Of a stretch of 64,000 bases of DNA, positions 1-11,269 are shown piece by piece (the first letter of the stretch is position 1; every line of letters begins with the position of its first letter). The notes beneath the pieces are model-generated. The model had not been told where the DNA came from, ran no database searches, and worked only from the letters and a program-made list of their open reading frames with translations. This DNA comes from Bolinopsis microptera (taxonomy: Eukaryota > Ctenophora > Tentaculata > Lobata > Bolinopsidae). Made by a program: the position numbers and the translations under genes. The stretch covers positions 5,394,001 through 5,458,000 of the forward strand of contig NC_087074.1 of the NCBI RefSeq assembly GCF_026151205.1. Reading direction: 5' to 3'.

Positions 1-312
1 CAGTGGGACCCCCAGACACACATCTCAACTTGAGAGAATGTGTCTGTTCCAGAGAAACATGTCGCTAACCAATCTCGACCTGCTTCTCCGGACATGACTA
101 GAGTCATGGGGCTGGCACAAGGAGTCAACTACTCCCCCCACTGTGACCCCCCTTAGTGTAAGGGAGATCGTCTAAAATCATCATCTAATTTGGTGTAAAA
201 TCGTAGGGTCGCTGTAGTCCAATCTTCCTTAACATAAGGAACTGAACTACAGTCGACAGTGGTATAAAATCCTCATCCTTGGTGTAAATTGTGATGGTAG
301 TCCACGATCCAT

Positions 313-726
313 TTAGCCACTGATGGGCAGTACAACGTCTCCAGAAAGAGCCGGTCGCACCATGAGTGGAGGCAAACTGTTCTTTCTTTCCAGATCAGTC
401 TGGCTTTCTTCATCTTTTGTTTGGAGACCAAGCTCCAAATCAGGTTGGTCAGTCTGTGACCAGTTGTGGAACCTTTTGTTGCTTCGGGTTTTCATAAACA
501 TGAACTTCATGCTTCTATCCAGGTGGTGCTGGAATTCGCCGAACGTCCTTTCGGTGGCATTATCCAGCTGCTGGATCATCATATTGCAGGTTCTAAGCCT
601 GGTGGTGGCAGTCCTGCTGTCTGCCTTCGTGGCCACCAACAAGTGGACAAAGAGTCCGAGTAGGCAGGACGTCAATATCAGAGTAAATATTGCCGCCACT
701 AACATGGAGTCTTTGTCAAGTACCAT
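313..726 (-). CDS. small single-pass membrane protein, unknown
   Basis: A 137-residue open frame from ATG to stop. Residues ~8-33 form one strong hydrophobic segment (AAIFTLILTSCLLGLFVHLL), followed by a long polar, basic and acidic tail with no second membrane segment. The likely topology is a short N-terminus, one helix and a cytosolic tail of about 100 residues. I recognise no family. The opposite strand is also open over the same stretch, so coding by either strand is not certain; the antisense reading of this strand gives the cleaner membrane protein and was preferred. It could be the last exon of a longer gene or a chance ORF. Confidence 0.35.
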   Translation of the reverse strand: MVLDKDSMLVAAIFTLILTSCLLGLFVHLLVATKADSRTATTRLRTCNMMIQQLDNATERTFGEFQHHLDRSMKFMFMKTRSNKRFHNWSQTDQPDLELGLQTKDEESQTDLERKNSLPPLMVRPALSGDVVLPISG

Positions 727-739
727 ATTAGTGATGTGA

Positions 740-1478
740 GTTGGATGATCAAAGTTGAGATCAAATTGCGAATCGAAGCGAATTCAAAGAGAGTTCTAAC
801 AGATTGGCTGCTGTGCAAACGTGTTGCTAGGTTTTATAGATAAAACTGCACGTGCGACACTATTTTCATCTGTGCTTGCCAAAAAATAAAAGTCGTGCGT
901 GCAATTACTAATTTTACGGCTTGTCGCCTAGCGACGTATCTTCAAGGTATCCTGACGAGTTTGTGGGTGGATAAAGAGGAGTTGGGTGATATTTATGCGG
1001 ATTTTTGGATAGACGCGGAACCACTCTATCGTATTATATAATACACTCTAGCTTTAGAAAACTTTAGTGTAATTGATCAATAAAATAATTAATTATGACG
1101 CCGCGCCATCTTGTATATATTGGATGCGTATGGTTCCCGCGCTCAGCCGACCTTTTTTCGAATTCCCAATAAGAACACCATGTCGTGGGTAGAAAGTAGA
1201 AACATAGTCACGTTTGGACTAGTCGGAGTACATATTGTATAAAACAACTTTTTATCCTTTAATTGACGATGCACGCAATACCCAGATTTAGGTCGAGTAC
1301 TCTTAGAAGAAGAGTTTATTTTTAGAATCCTTAGTTTCAGAGAGAGTATTCGGTAAATTATTTTCATGAAGGTGACACAAAAGGATCTTGCACCCCGGTC
1401 CGCAATTGTTAAATTTTTGCACCTGTATTTGTTTATGAGGGATTCTCTACTTATTTAATCTAGGTACCGAAGTAATGT
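740..1478. other. intergenic, no gene seen
   Basis: Upstream side of the small membrane ORF. A TATA-like tttatagataaaa lies near 834 for the minus-strand gene. No convincing coding exon or RNA gene was seen. Bases 1-312 also show nothing I can name. Confidence 0.5.
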
Positions 1479-1486
1479 CCTCTAGC

Positions 1487-1787
1487 CAGTGGCGTAACAA
1501 AGGGCCCCGCCGACCAGCTGTGTTGGGGGGGGGGGGGGGGGGGGGGACATATGGAGACAATTTCGAAAAACTTAACTACGGTACTAGAAAAACTGCGCGT
1601 TTTGATCTAGAAACACACTTTTTTGAGATTCTACCGGCGTATCCTCTAAGATCAACAAATTTGTTCAATTTTAGGGAGTGGCGCCAATAGGGGAGGAGGC
1701 GTCAACAGGGGGGGGGGGGGGGGGGGGGCTTTTTCCGTGGGAGGGGGGCCGGGGGTGGGGGTGCCAATAGGCAACGTTACACCACTG
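1487..1787. mobile_element. hAT-like MITE, copy 1
   Basis: Terminal inverted repeats CAGTGGCGTAAC and GTTACACCACTG bound a 301-bp element with no coding capacity. An 8-bp direct repeat flanks it (CCTCTAGC at 1479-1486, CCTCTAGG at 1788-1795, one mismatch), the target-site length of the hAT superfamily. The interior has two long G homopolymers. A related copy lies at 4126-4433. Confidence 0.7.
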
Positions 1788-1795
1788 CCTCTAGG

Positions 1796-2423
1796 CCAAT
1801 TAGTGGGGCAGAGTAAATGGTATTTCATCACAGCTGCTGTACAATATTATGTAACCAACAAAACAGTAAATTGGTTATTCTTTGTGGAGCAATGGTATTA
1901 ATCTTTGTTCTTTTCTATAGTCGTTTCAAGCCCGGCGAAGCTTTCTGCCGACTGAGGTATAGGCACAAAACATCCTCGATCACTAATACCAAACAGATTT
2001 TAACTCTAAATAAACTATAATGATGCAATGAAAGATAAGTTATTATACTTGTTCTTTTCTAAAATTCCTGCGATTTAAACCATCTTCAAACTTCACAAAC
2101 ATTTTGATGACCTACTGTAAGTATCTGCAAGAAGTAAGAAGCGATTGGGGACTGGTTGATTACTTATACTTTCGGGCCTACATTCTGTAGACACCTGTTA
2201 TCTTTATCAGCTGCAGTTTCTAGTTTAATGAATCCAGTATAAATCGACTCTTGCAACATTTCAAGGTAGGCTATATTGTTTTGTTGATCAAGAACTGTTT
2301 ATTAGTGTTAAAGTTTCGTTGGATTCACTTCTAAAATGTTTGGTACAGTAAATACTATAAAACAGCTTATAAAAATGCTTTATTAATTAAATCTTCTACT
2401 ATCATGTAGCACAGCGTCACTAT
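1796..2423. other. upstream region of GPCR gene 1
   Basis: AT-rich spacer between the first hAT-like MITE and the first GPCR. An acceptor-like catgtag ends at 2409, 14 nt before the ATG. No other gene was seen. Confidence 0.4.
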
Positions 2424-3428
2424 ATGAAGATCTCAGACAACTTCACAGATTACGGTTTACACAGAGACACGGAGAGGTACTTCTGGTTCAGCTACCTGAC
2501 GATTGTTCTCATATCTTCAATAATTGGAAACTCTATAATCCTGGTAGCATCAACAAGATACAACGCGCTGCGAATAAACAAGTGTATTGTAGCTGTGTTG
2601 CAGCATATAGCAGTTTGTGATCTGGTAGCATGCTTTGGTTATGTGCTGCCGACTATGATATCACTGATAACTGATCAGTGGGTTTTAGGTGATGTTATCG
2701 CCCATATTCACTTGTATCTAGATTATTTTAGTAGTCAAGTTAACAGTTTTCTAACAGTTTTTCTAGCTTGCAGTAAAATGTTGATATTGAAGTACCCTTT
2801 AAGGACAAAAACTTGGACTAAGAAAAGGGCTCATATTTTGTGCGCTTCCATCTGGATCTTTGCCAACATCTACCCAATTTTACGTTTTATTCTGGACAAG
2901 AACGGACTTGTCTTCAGCTATATTAGTTATAACATTAACTTTGGTCTCTCTTCAAACTCTTCAATAGCAGAGCGGATCGTAGCTTACTCCTTCACTGTGA
3001 TCACCAAAGACATTCTCACATTGATCATATTCATTGCTTCTTTCTTTACCCTCCTTTGTTTGATGAATTCAAGAAAAGTAGCAAAGAGAAGTGGAGGGAC
3101 AGTACGATGGCAGGGAGTTGCTACAGTAATAGCTACAGCAACAGTTTACACCACAACTGTCATACTGGACAGAGTTGGGTATTATATTGCTATCACAGTT
3201 AAATCTAGGCACTCTCAAGAATCAGACTTCAACAGGATCTCAGAGTTTCTGAAAACGATAAATATCATTTCCAACTTTTACATCTACTGTATAACACTTC
3301 CTAGTTTTAGGAGCTTCGTCAAGATGACAGTTGTCAAGTTATTTACAAACATCAGACAGTTTATTTTAATTGAACCTGTTGTAGTCCCGGGTGATGTTGA
3401 GTCCAATGATCAGGTGGATACACTCTAA
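2424..3428 (+). CDS. orphan class A-like GPCR 1 (paralog of 4852-5910)
   Basis: A single-exon frame of 334 residues with seven hydrophobic segments. TM1 (~22-45) carries the conserved GN, TM2 contains HIAVCDLVACFGYVLP, TM3 ends in SKMLILKYPLRT where classical receptors have DRY, and TM4 follows TKKRAHILCASIW. TM7 (~275-295) has NFYIYCITLPSF in place of NPxxY. It should be a plasma-membrane receptor; the ligand is unknown. Lack of DRY and NPxxY is typical of lineage-expanded cnidarian orphan receptors as I remember them. The ATG follows an acceptor-like tag by 14 nt. Two tracts are almost identical to the neighbouring GPCR 2, while the rest is clearly diverged. Confidence 0.85.
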   Translation: MKISDNFTDYGLHRDTERYFWFSYLTIVLISSIIGNSIILVASTRYNALRINKCIVAVLQHIAVCDLVACFGYVLPTMISLITDQWVLGDVIAHIHLYLDYFSSQVNSFLTVFLACSKMLILKYPLRTKTWTKKRAHILCASIWIFANIYPILRFILDKNGLVFSYISYNINFGLSSNSSIAERIVAYSFTVITKDILTLIIFIASFFTLLCLMNSRKVAKRSGGTVRWQGVATVIATATVYTTTVILDRVGYYIAITVKSRHSQESDFNRISEFLKTINIISNFYIYCITLPSFRSFVKMTVVKLFTNIRQFILIEPVVVPGDVESNDQVDTL

Positions 3429-3488
3429 CTTGGTATACTAGTAAAACTACTTATCTTATTATTGATAACTGTGTTTGAATTATCTAAA

Positions 3489-3581
3489 TACAGAGTGTAC
3501 CACAGAAAGTGTGACTATCAATTCAATTATATTTCTGACAAAATGTGGAAGAAAGTCACACTTTATGCGGTACACCCTGTA
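3489..3581. mobile_element. short mariner-like MITE
   Basis: A 93-bp imperfect palindrome: TACAGAGTGTACC at the left, GGTACACCCTGTA at the right, with AAAGTGTGACT/AGTCACACTTT continuing the stem inward. TA at both ends and CAG(G/A)GTG termini resemble Tc1/mariner MITEs. It lies just past the stop of GPCR 1 and is followed by a C homopolymer near 3626. Confidence 0.55.
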
Positions 3582-4125
3582 CATGGAGAATTTGATATAA
3601 TATTGCATCAATTCATGTGTCATTGCCCCCCCCCCCCCCCCCCGCTTCAACAAAATAAAGGTCACCTTAAATAAACTAATAAAGTAGAATTAGCTTGCTA
3701 AGCTCGTTTGATATGCCAGCCATGATATTTCACAGATATCTCAACTTAACTTGAATTCTTCCATTTGTATCAAATTATTTTACGAAATATTGTCCACTTT
3801 ACCACGTGGTTTCTTTTCTACTACCGGTTAATTCGATTAATTTCGCTCAGCTGTTTCACAGAAAATTAAGTAATTGTTCACAAATTTATTCTTTGCAGAG
3901 GACTATATTTCAGTCATCAAATTTCCATTGCACAGGTTGATAATTTTCGCAACGCTACAGGTACCTAATTCTGTAAACTATAACATTGTGAACAATCGTA
4001 GGGTGGTCAAATTCGCAGAGACACATCAATTTTACTTTTATATTCTAAAGAATACCAATTCTGGATTTTCAAAGTTAATGTCGCTACGTCATAATGTTGT
4101 TAATCGTAGATATTGTGGCCAAGGT

Positions 4126-4433
4126 TAGTGGCGTAACGAAGGGGGGCGCCAAATCGTCGTTTGAATGTCAGAATGTGGGAAAATTTTGAAAAACTAAAGT
4201 ACGGTACTAGCAAAACTGCGCGTTTTGCTCTAGAAACACACTTTTTTTGAGATTTTACCGGTGTATCCTCTAAAATCATCTAATTTGTTGAATTTTAGGG
4301 AGGGGCGCCAAAAGGGGAGGGGCGCCAAAAGGGGAGGGGCGCCAACAGGGGGGCGCTTTTTCAGCGGCGGGGGTGGGGGGGGGGGGGGGGGGGGCGGGGG
4401 GCGGGGGCGCCAACAGGCAACGTTACGCCACTG
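4126..4433. mobile_element. hAT-like MITE, copy 2
   Basis: Same family as 1487-1787: termini tAGTGGCGTAACG and CGTTACGCCACTG, shared interior text including tacggtactag, aaaactgcgcg and tagaaacacac, and a long G homopolymer near the right end. Flanks GGCCAAGGT and GGCCAGGT look like an 8-bp target duplication with one indel. Tandem ggggaggggcgccaaaa units lie inside. No ORF of note. Confidence 0.65.
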
Positions 4434-4851
4434 GGCCAGGTGCTATCAATAGTTTACATAACATCAACAATAGACCACAGAACCTCAGAACCGGAGTAGA
4501 AGTAAGCTTCATTATCTAGTTAGCTATAGACAATAACAGAAGTACACCAGAACACCTGATATCTTGTCGAATATAAAGTAACATTGAAGTGAAACATTGT
4601 TTTTCGGAAGGTTTCTCACTAATATTTATCACCTGGTCTCTCATTCTGTTATACAGCATCACTTTACGTTCCACAGTGATTAATTAACGATTGTTTTTTC
4701 TGCGGGAGCTCTGGAAAAATACGATTGATAAAATAATTTGTTCTGAAGCTTTTATTTAGAATTTCCCCCAAACACTAGTTTATATGCTTAATTAAACCTT
4801 CTTGATGCAGATTAATCAAAGAGGATTATAAACCTATGCCCCAGATTCAGA

Positions 4852-5910
4852 ATGAGCATTTCAGACGACTACGCAGACTACGCAGACTACGCAGACTACG
4901 CAGACTACGCAGACTACGCAGACTACGCAGACTACAGGATAAGGAGTAATGCAGAGCGTTACTTCTGGGCTGGATATCTAACATTTGTTCTAGTTTCTTC
5001 TTTACTGGGAGACACGATTATCCTGGTAGCTTCAACAAGATACAACGCGCTGCGATTAAACAAGTGTATTGTAGCAGTGTTGCAGCATATAGCAGTTTGT
5101 GATCTGGTAGCATGCTTTGGTTATGTGCTGCCGACTATGATATCACTGATAGCTGATCAGTGGGTTTTAGGTGATGTTATCGCCCATATTCACTTGTATC
5201 TAGATTACTACAGCTGCCAAACTACCAACTGTCTAACGTGTGCTCTAGTCTGCTGCAAACTCCTCCTGCTCAAGTTCCCTTTTCGGACGAGAACTTTTAC
5301 TAAGAAAAGGGCTCATATTTTGTGCGCTTCCATCTGGATTTTTGCCAATATCTACCCAATTTTACGTTTTATTCTGGACAAGAACGGACTTGTCTTCAGC
5401 TATATTAGTTATAACATTAACTTTGGTCTCTCTTCAAACTCTTCAATAGCAGAGCGGATCGTAGCTTACTCCTTCACTGTAATCACTGAAGATATCCCTA
5501 CACTCACAGTTGTGATAGCAATCTGTCTGACTCTCCTACATCTGCTCAAATCTAGGAGATTTGCTAAACGGAGTGGAGGGAGGGTAAGATGGCAAGGTAT
5601 AGCTACTGTAATTGCTACTGCTTCTGTTTACTGCATCCCCATTATTCCACACAGAGTGAGTTACTATATCGCTATCACGGTGTCACAGAGGTCGTTAAGG
5701 GAGTCCAGTGTTAACAGGATATTAGAACTTTTAACTAAGCTCAATATCATGTCTAACTTTTACATTTATAGTTTAACTGTGGCAAGTTTTAGGGAGTTTA
5801 TCCGATCTAAAGTTTTACAAATCTCCGCGATGTTGAGGGGTTGTTTTACAAAACCAGACGACCAAGAAGGACCTCAACTTGTTGAACTAAAAATCAGTCA
5901 AAACAATTAA
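4852..5910 (+). CDS. orphan class A-like GPCR 2 with (DYA)n N-terminus
   Basis: A single-exon frame of 352 residues, the tandem paralog of GPCR 1, with the same segments: TM1 from ~38, TM2 HIAVCDLVACFGYVLP, TM3 ending CCKLLLLKFPFRT, then TKKRAHIL, and TM7 NFYIYSLTVASF. No DRY or NPxxY. The extracellular N-terminus carries seven tandem Asp-Tyr-Ala units encoded by a 9-bp minisatellite; GPCR 1 has a single DYG there. Acidic residues beside Tyr could be tyrosine-sulfation sites (inference). An acceptor-like attcag ends one base before the ATG. Tracts 5033-5207 and 5299-5480 match GPCR 1 almost base for base. Ligand unknown. Confidence 0.85.
   Translation: MSISDDYADYADYADYADYADYADYADYRIRSNAERYFWAGYLTFVLVSSLLGDTIILVASTRYNALRLNKCIVAVLQHIAVCDLVACFGYVLPTMISLIADQWVLGDVIAHIHLYLDYYSCQTTNCLTCALVCCKLLLLKFPFRTRTFTKKRAHILCASIWIFANIYPILRFILDKNGLVFSYISYNINFGLSSNSSIAERIVAYSFTVITEDIPTLTVVIAICLTLLHLLKSRRFAKRSGGRVRWQGIATVIATASVYCIPIIPHRVSYYIAITVSQRSLRESSVNRILELLTKLNIMSNFYIYSLTVASFREFIRSKVLQISAMLRGCFTKPDDQEGPQLVELKISQNN
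4867..4935 (+). repeat. 9-bp coding minisatellite (gactacgca)n
   Basis: About seven perfect copies of gactacgca, in frame, encoding Asp-Tyr-Ala in the extracellular N-terminus of GPCR 2. Perfect copies suggest a recent expansion. Confidence 0.9.
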
Positions 5911-7845
5911 TCAGAAAATGCAGGTTCCTACTTCCTATTATCAGAGACTAACCTCCTAACTACTTTGGGTTTATAATCCGAACTCTTTTACTAACAATTC
6001 AAAGGATTTTAATGATTTTGTGTCATTACAGACATGTACCACAGTTTAAAACCTCAATAGTTCGTATCTAATTTTCACGAACCCCAACTTTATTGCGATT
6101 AATACGATTATGACGATCTGTGCTCATGTTTAATATGGAGCGAAATTAAAAAAAAATCATATATAAAAACATATATATGTTTTTATATATGCGTTTTTAT
6201 ACTTATAAGTATAAAAGTATAAAGCCAGTACATTTTGCAGATAAAAGTTATAATTCACATGGGAGGTCTGAGAACTATAAGTCATGACAGTAACATTAGT
6301 CTCGAGGTTACACGAGGCTCACAAAATGGGTGCTGCTCAATACCATTTAAACATTAGCCAGGGTCCAGCTTGAGTCTCCAGGAAGTGGCCAGGGTTAAGC
6401 TTGCCGACCTAGCTCATTAGCCTTCAGCCTTAAGGAAGTAAGAGCCTGTGATCTGTGCCCACACGGCTAGCAGAGTAGCAGATTGTGTTGTTTTGATTTG
6501 GAATTGCTTGCCTTTTTGATGTTTAAATTTGATAAGGAATGGTTTTGTTGTTGTGATGTAATCGTTGCGTAGTTCGTAAATGTTCATTACAAAATTTAAT
6601 CCATTAAATAAAATCAATGATGTTAAAAGGTTGAATTGCAAATTTTCATTGCAAAAAAACTTGTATTAATGTTCGAGCATTTTGTCGTTTTCTCATCTTT
6701 TTTAATGATTACAGAAAGAAACAGTGTCAGTAAGGATTTCCGACATTTAGGGAAAGATTGAAGGCCGATACCATCAATATTAGACATAAAACATCATTTC
6801 ACAATTATTGGTAGGATATTGTTCAGCAAATCAGAACTCAAGTTTTTAACAATTCTGAGATTAATTTTATTAAGTTACCGAAATGTGACGAGAGCAAATA
6901 AAGTTATAATATTTTTTTGTGACGAAATTTATACATTTTTACCATGTTCATTGTTCAGGAGTTAAAATTTTGCCAATGTTAACATGTTACTGCCGTGTAA
7001 TAATTTATATGACCGGCGTGGGGTTGAAATATTGTTAATAGATCCATAGTACGTAATATAGGGTGTTTAAGTTGGTATACTAATATTTGTTCAATTTCAC
7101 ACGTCATGTTGAGATTCATAAAAATATATGTGACAAAGTTTACCTATTTCTGCCTTCTTTATTTTTATTTGCTTATAACAATGAGATATGTTAACAATTC
7201 CCAACACATTCAGCTCACAAAATAATGCTAGACTATTCGGCATTTCTTGTCAGGAGGTCATAAACATCCCTCATATAAATTTCTTAAATGTTTGACAGAA
7301 TTTACATGTTGATGCCATTTAACGGAAAAAGTCGCTAAATATGTAGATAATGGTCATATGGAACTATCCTATGAACTGGAAATTCGAAAATTTGGTCAAA
7401 GACGGCAGCTAGGGACCATGTAAATTGTAAACTCTGTCACGTTTTTATAATGTGACAAAGTTTACAACTCACTACCGGCCGAATTTTAACGATATCTCAT
7501 CATCTGATAAAGATATCGTTATGCGACAAAGTTTGCCCAGAGCATGAGACGATTATCCTAGCCATTGAGGGTTTCTATAGTTTCATAGTGTGGCAAATTT
7601 TACTCCATCACACCATTTAATAGGATCACTAATATTTACCAATATCCTCAAACTTCAATGAACGTGTCCATACATCATACGATTATGATGATCTGTGCTC
7701 ATATTAAATAGTAGTAGCATCATCAACACATCTTACTGAGTTATGAGCCTTGTGCTCCGTTCTCCGTTACTAAGGACAAGCTGACTAACTTTTATCGGGA
7801 GAAACCTCTCCTTTAACCATTACCTTGCTATGTGGACCTTATGAA
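5911..7845. other. intergenic; A+T-rich, scattered repeats
   Basis: No gene seen. A palindromic acatatatatgttttt lies near 6170. The word (t)g(t)gacaaagttt(a/g)c recurs four times between about 7130 and 7540, suggesting an old repetitive element. The phrase acgat(t)atgacgatctgtgctcat occurs near 6110 and again near 7680. From ~7730 the sequence matches the region upstream of lectin unit C (from ~17000), so the duplicated segment starts about here. Confidence 0.45.
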
Positions 7846-8100
7846 GATTAATGATCTAGACCCCATTCCTTGAGCCATCGGCTGCAAACCATCTAATAGT
7901 CTTAAAAAGTAGCATCATCAATACCATTAGCAGATTAATGATCTAGACCCCCATTCCTTGAGCCATCGGCTGCAAACCATCTCATAGTCTTAGAAAGTAG
8001 CATCATCAATACCATTAGCAGATTAATGATCTAGACCCCAATTCCTTGAGCCATCGGCTGCAAACCACCTCATAAATTCTCTTCTACCGTGCCATTTTCT
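7846..8100 (+). repeat. ~88-bp tandem repeat, 3 copies
   Basis: Units starting gattaatgatctagacc at 7846, 7933 and 8021. The same unit occurs five times at 17284-17720, upstream of lectin unit C. It is absent upstream of unit B. Confidence 0.85.
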
Positions 8101-8653
8101 TAAGAAAAACTGGACCTAGTTAACAGCTGCAAATGCTGAAAATTTTAAATTTCCCTGACATTCTGTCACAGTGAAAACAGGTACATTATTGTCAGGTATT
8201 TTCAGTTTAAAGGTCTTATTCGGAATTCTGCTTCGAATTTCATAACGATCCCATTAAAGCTCTAGGAAAAGTAGATGATACTAACCGTGCGTCCTTCACA
8301 AAGTACTTACATTGATACTTTGATGAGGTTTAGCAAGCAGTTAGGCCTAAGTCCTAACGCAGAGTTAGGCCTAACTTTGGCTCCCCTTGTCCCGATAATA
8401 TTGTAGTAAAATCGGGAATCTGTATCATCATCTTCCACAACACCTAACTAATGTACTTGTAAACGTTGTATTGATGCTTTTCATACAAAGTTAAAACAAA
8501 TTCTTCATGTCCTGCATCCTGGGTTTGCCGTTTGGACAGGATATGCCCGCTTAAAATATTTCCATCACGTTACATTACATAATTCTCAATAAATGTAATA
8601 GATTTGTAGTGTTGTAATAAGTATATTAAAAACTAAAGCTATACTGTTGCAGG

Positions 8654-11233
8654 ATGAATCGTTCAATCAAACTGTTTATTGTGCAATGGTTACTCGGTTT
8701 TCTTGTAGTCACTCAATCACAGCTTACAGGTGAGCTAATCGTATTATTAGTGGTCGATGCGATATTTTATTTATTGATGTCATAAATGAATAGAAATTTA
8801 GATTAGAGGATTCATCATTTAAACAGCAAATTGGGAGTAGAATGTATCTATCTGATATCGGGTCTAATATAATATCGTTGTAGAGCCAAGGTCAGAGGAA
8901 GCAGAAATAACTCCGACAGAAGTTACACACGGAAAAACGCACAATAACAATGAGGAACGTTATGCAGCAGCACATGCAGTTGATAAAGACCTCTCAACTG
9001 TAGCAGCCACTGAAACTGATACCGAAGCAGGCTGGTTAAAACTAGACTTTGATAGAATCCATTTTATCCACAAGGTTCAAATCTACTGGGTGTTCTACAC
9101 TAACTGGTACCTGCCAAATGATAACTGTCAAAGAAGTGAAGCTAACTTTAGGGGATGTGTGGATAATTTTAACAACGTGGATGTGTCAGTGTACCAGGGA
9201 ATGGTAAAACAGGGGTCTTGTGGAACACTCCAACTAACATACGGACTAGAGCAGGTAGACCAGATCTACACACTGCTCTGTAACACTGAAGGAGATACTG
9301 TAAAACTCAGTAAGACAACAGGACATTTGCTGGTATCCGAAGTTGTTGTGACCGGAACAGGTACTTCAATAAACACTTTGTAAATAGTTTGTAACTTAAT
9401 TCTAGGAACTCTACTTAAATCATTGAACATATTTTTAATCATTCTGACACAAACGTAAAATTAATAAATTTACAGTAACATTCAAGTATAAAGAAGCAAT
9501 CAAGCTAGCATTTAGTAAATTTAACTTCGTATTTCAGTTCGGAGACGAGAAATATTCGAGATAACTCCAACAGGAGTTACACACGGAATAACATTCAATA
9601 ACAATGAGGAAAGTTTTGCAGCAGCACATGCAATTGATAAAGACCTCTCAACTGTAGCAGTCACTGAAACTGATAACGGAGCAGGCTGGTTAAAACTAGA
9701 GTTTGATAGAACCCATTTTATCCACATGGTCCTTATCTACTACCGGTTCTACATCAACTGGTACGACCCTGATTATTGGTGTGTAAGAAGTGAAGCTATC
9801 TTTAGGGACTGTGTGGATAATAGTAACAACGTAGATGTGTCAGTGTACCAGGGAGAGGTAAAACAGGGGTCTTGTGGAACACTCCAACTAACATACGGAC
9901 TAGAGCAGGCAGACCAGGTCTACACACTGATCTGCAACACTGAAGGAGATACTGTAAAACTCAGTAAGACAACAGGACATTTGGTGGTATCCGAAGTTGT
10001 TGTGACCGGAACAGGTACTTCAATAAACACTTTGAAAATAGTTTGTAACTTAATTCTAGGAACTCTACTTAAATCATTGAACATATTCTTTAATCATTTT
10101 GACACGTACGTAAAATTAATAAATTTACAGTAACATTCTAGTATAAAGAAGCAATCAAGCTAGCATTTAGTATTTAATATAACTACGTATTTCAGTTCGG
10201 AGACGAGAAATATTCGAGATAACTCCAACAGAAGTTACACACGGAAAAACGTACAATAACGAAGAGGAATTTTTTGCAGCAGCACATGCAGTTGATAAAG
10301 ACCTCTCAACGTCGGCAGTCACTGCCACTGATACCGAAGCAGGCTGGTTAAAACTAGAGTTTGATAGAACCCATTTTATCCACATGGTCCTTATCTACTA
10401 CCGGTTCTACACCAACTGGTACGACCCTGATTATTGGTGTGTAAGAAGTGAAGCTATCTTTAGGGACTGTGTGGATAATAGTAACAACGTAGATGTGTCA
10501 GTGTACCAGGGAGAGGTAAAACAGGGGTCTTGTGGAACACTCCAACTAACATACGGACTAGAGCAGGTAGACCAGATCTACACACTGCTCTGTAATACTG
10601 AAGGAGATTCTGTAAAACTCAGTAAGAGTACTGGAAACATAGCAGTCTATGAAATTGCAGTGTTCACAGGTAATTGGTCTCTTTCGTGGATCGCGCATTT
10701 GAGCAAGCTAGCGTGGCCTAAATTTTATAAAATAGTGAGCGATGTTTTCATCACGTAAATTTTGTTTGGATGTTGATGTCTAACACGTCACAGAGCATGG
10801 GTGACAGGCGACATGGTTATTTTCCATGCAATCCTCTACTCTTCTACTAGTACGCGACTGATTATGATGCAGCGAACAAAATTTACACACTTAATCAACC
10901 ATTAACTTAGATATCAAATTAATAAAATATCTTCCCCATGCCCATGGAGCGGAAAAACGCTCAGTCGAATAAAATAAATGACAAAAAAACGTACTCAATC
11001 TGTTTTAATTGAAAATAGTCTCTTAATCACTGACCAAATAAACAAATTCAATTCAATTATTTAAAGACCATCCTAGTGTTATGTCACTAACGATGTTATA
11101 ACTAAATGGTTAATTCTTCCAGTCATAACGTTCCTTTTAACTTTTTAAGTGCAATGAAATTCTTTTTCTCCTCCGCCTCTAAGAGAGTAACCAAAGGTAT
11201 GAAAATCTACATTCAAGGCACACAGATAAATAA
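8654..11233 (+). CDS. secreted F-type-lectin-like protein, unit A (three domains)
   Basis: Five exons read by hand: 8654-8729, 8884-9360, 9538-10014, 10196-10669, 11184-11233, all GT-AG, all phase 1. Exon 1 encodes a signal peptide (KLFIVQWLLGFLVVTQS). Exons 2-4 each encode one ~158-residue domain resembling fucolectin/F5-8 type C folds: an AHAVDKDLST start, a WLKL(D/E)F strand, conserved Cys pairs, GSCGTLQLTYGLEQ, and a final L(L/I)CNTEGD and V(V/A)V(T/F)TG. The usual F-type fucose motif (HxxR-RxD region) is not evident, so sugar binding is unproven. Exon 5 gives a short basic tail ending RHTDK. Without it, translation would run through the intron to a stop at 10758. An acceptor-like gttgcag ends one base before the ATG. 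Confidence 0.8.
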
Positions 11234-11269
11234 CAGGAACAGTGTACGGGTAGTACCAATTGAACATCT

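Noticed and set aside
323-739. 138-codon + strand frame
   Set aside because: Overlaps the minus-strand frame with the clearer membrane segment; composition is unnatural (Ser/Trp/Phe-rich) and no motif is seen.
10670-10758. Intron read-through as the real C-terminus of the lectins
   Set aside because: A strong donor and a conserved terminal exon in all three units fit better; indels in the read-through differ between units.
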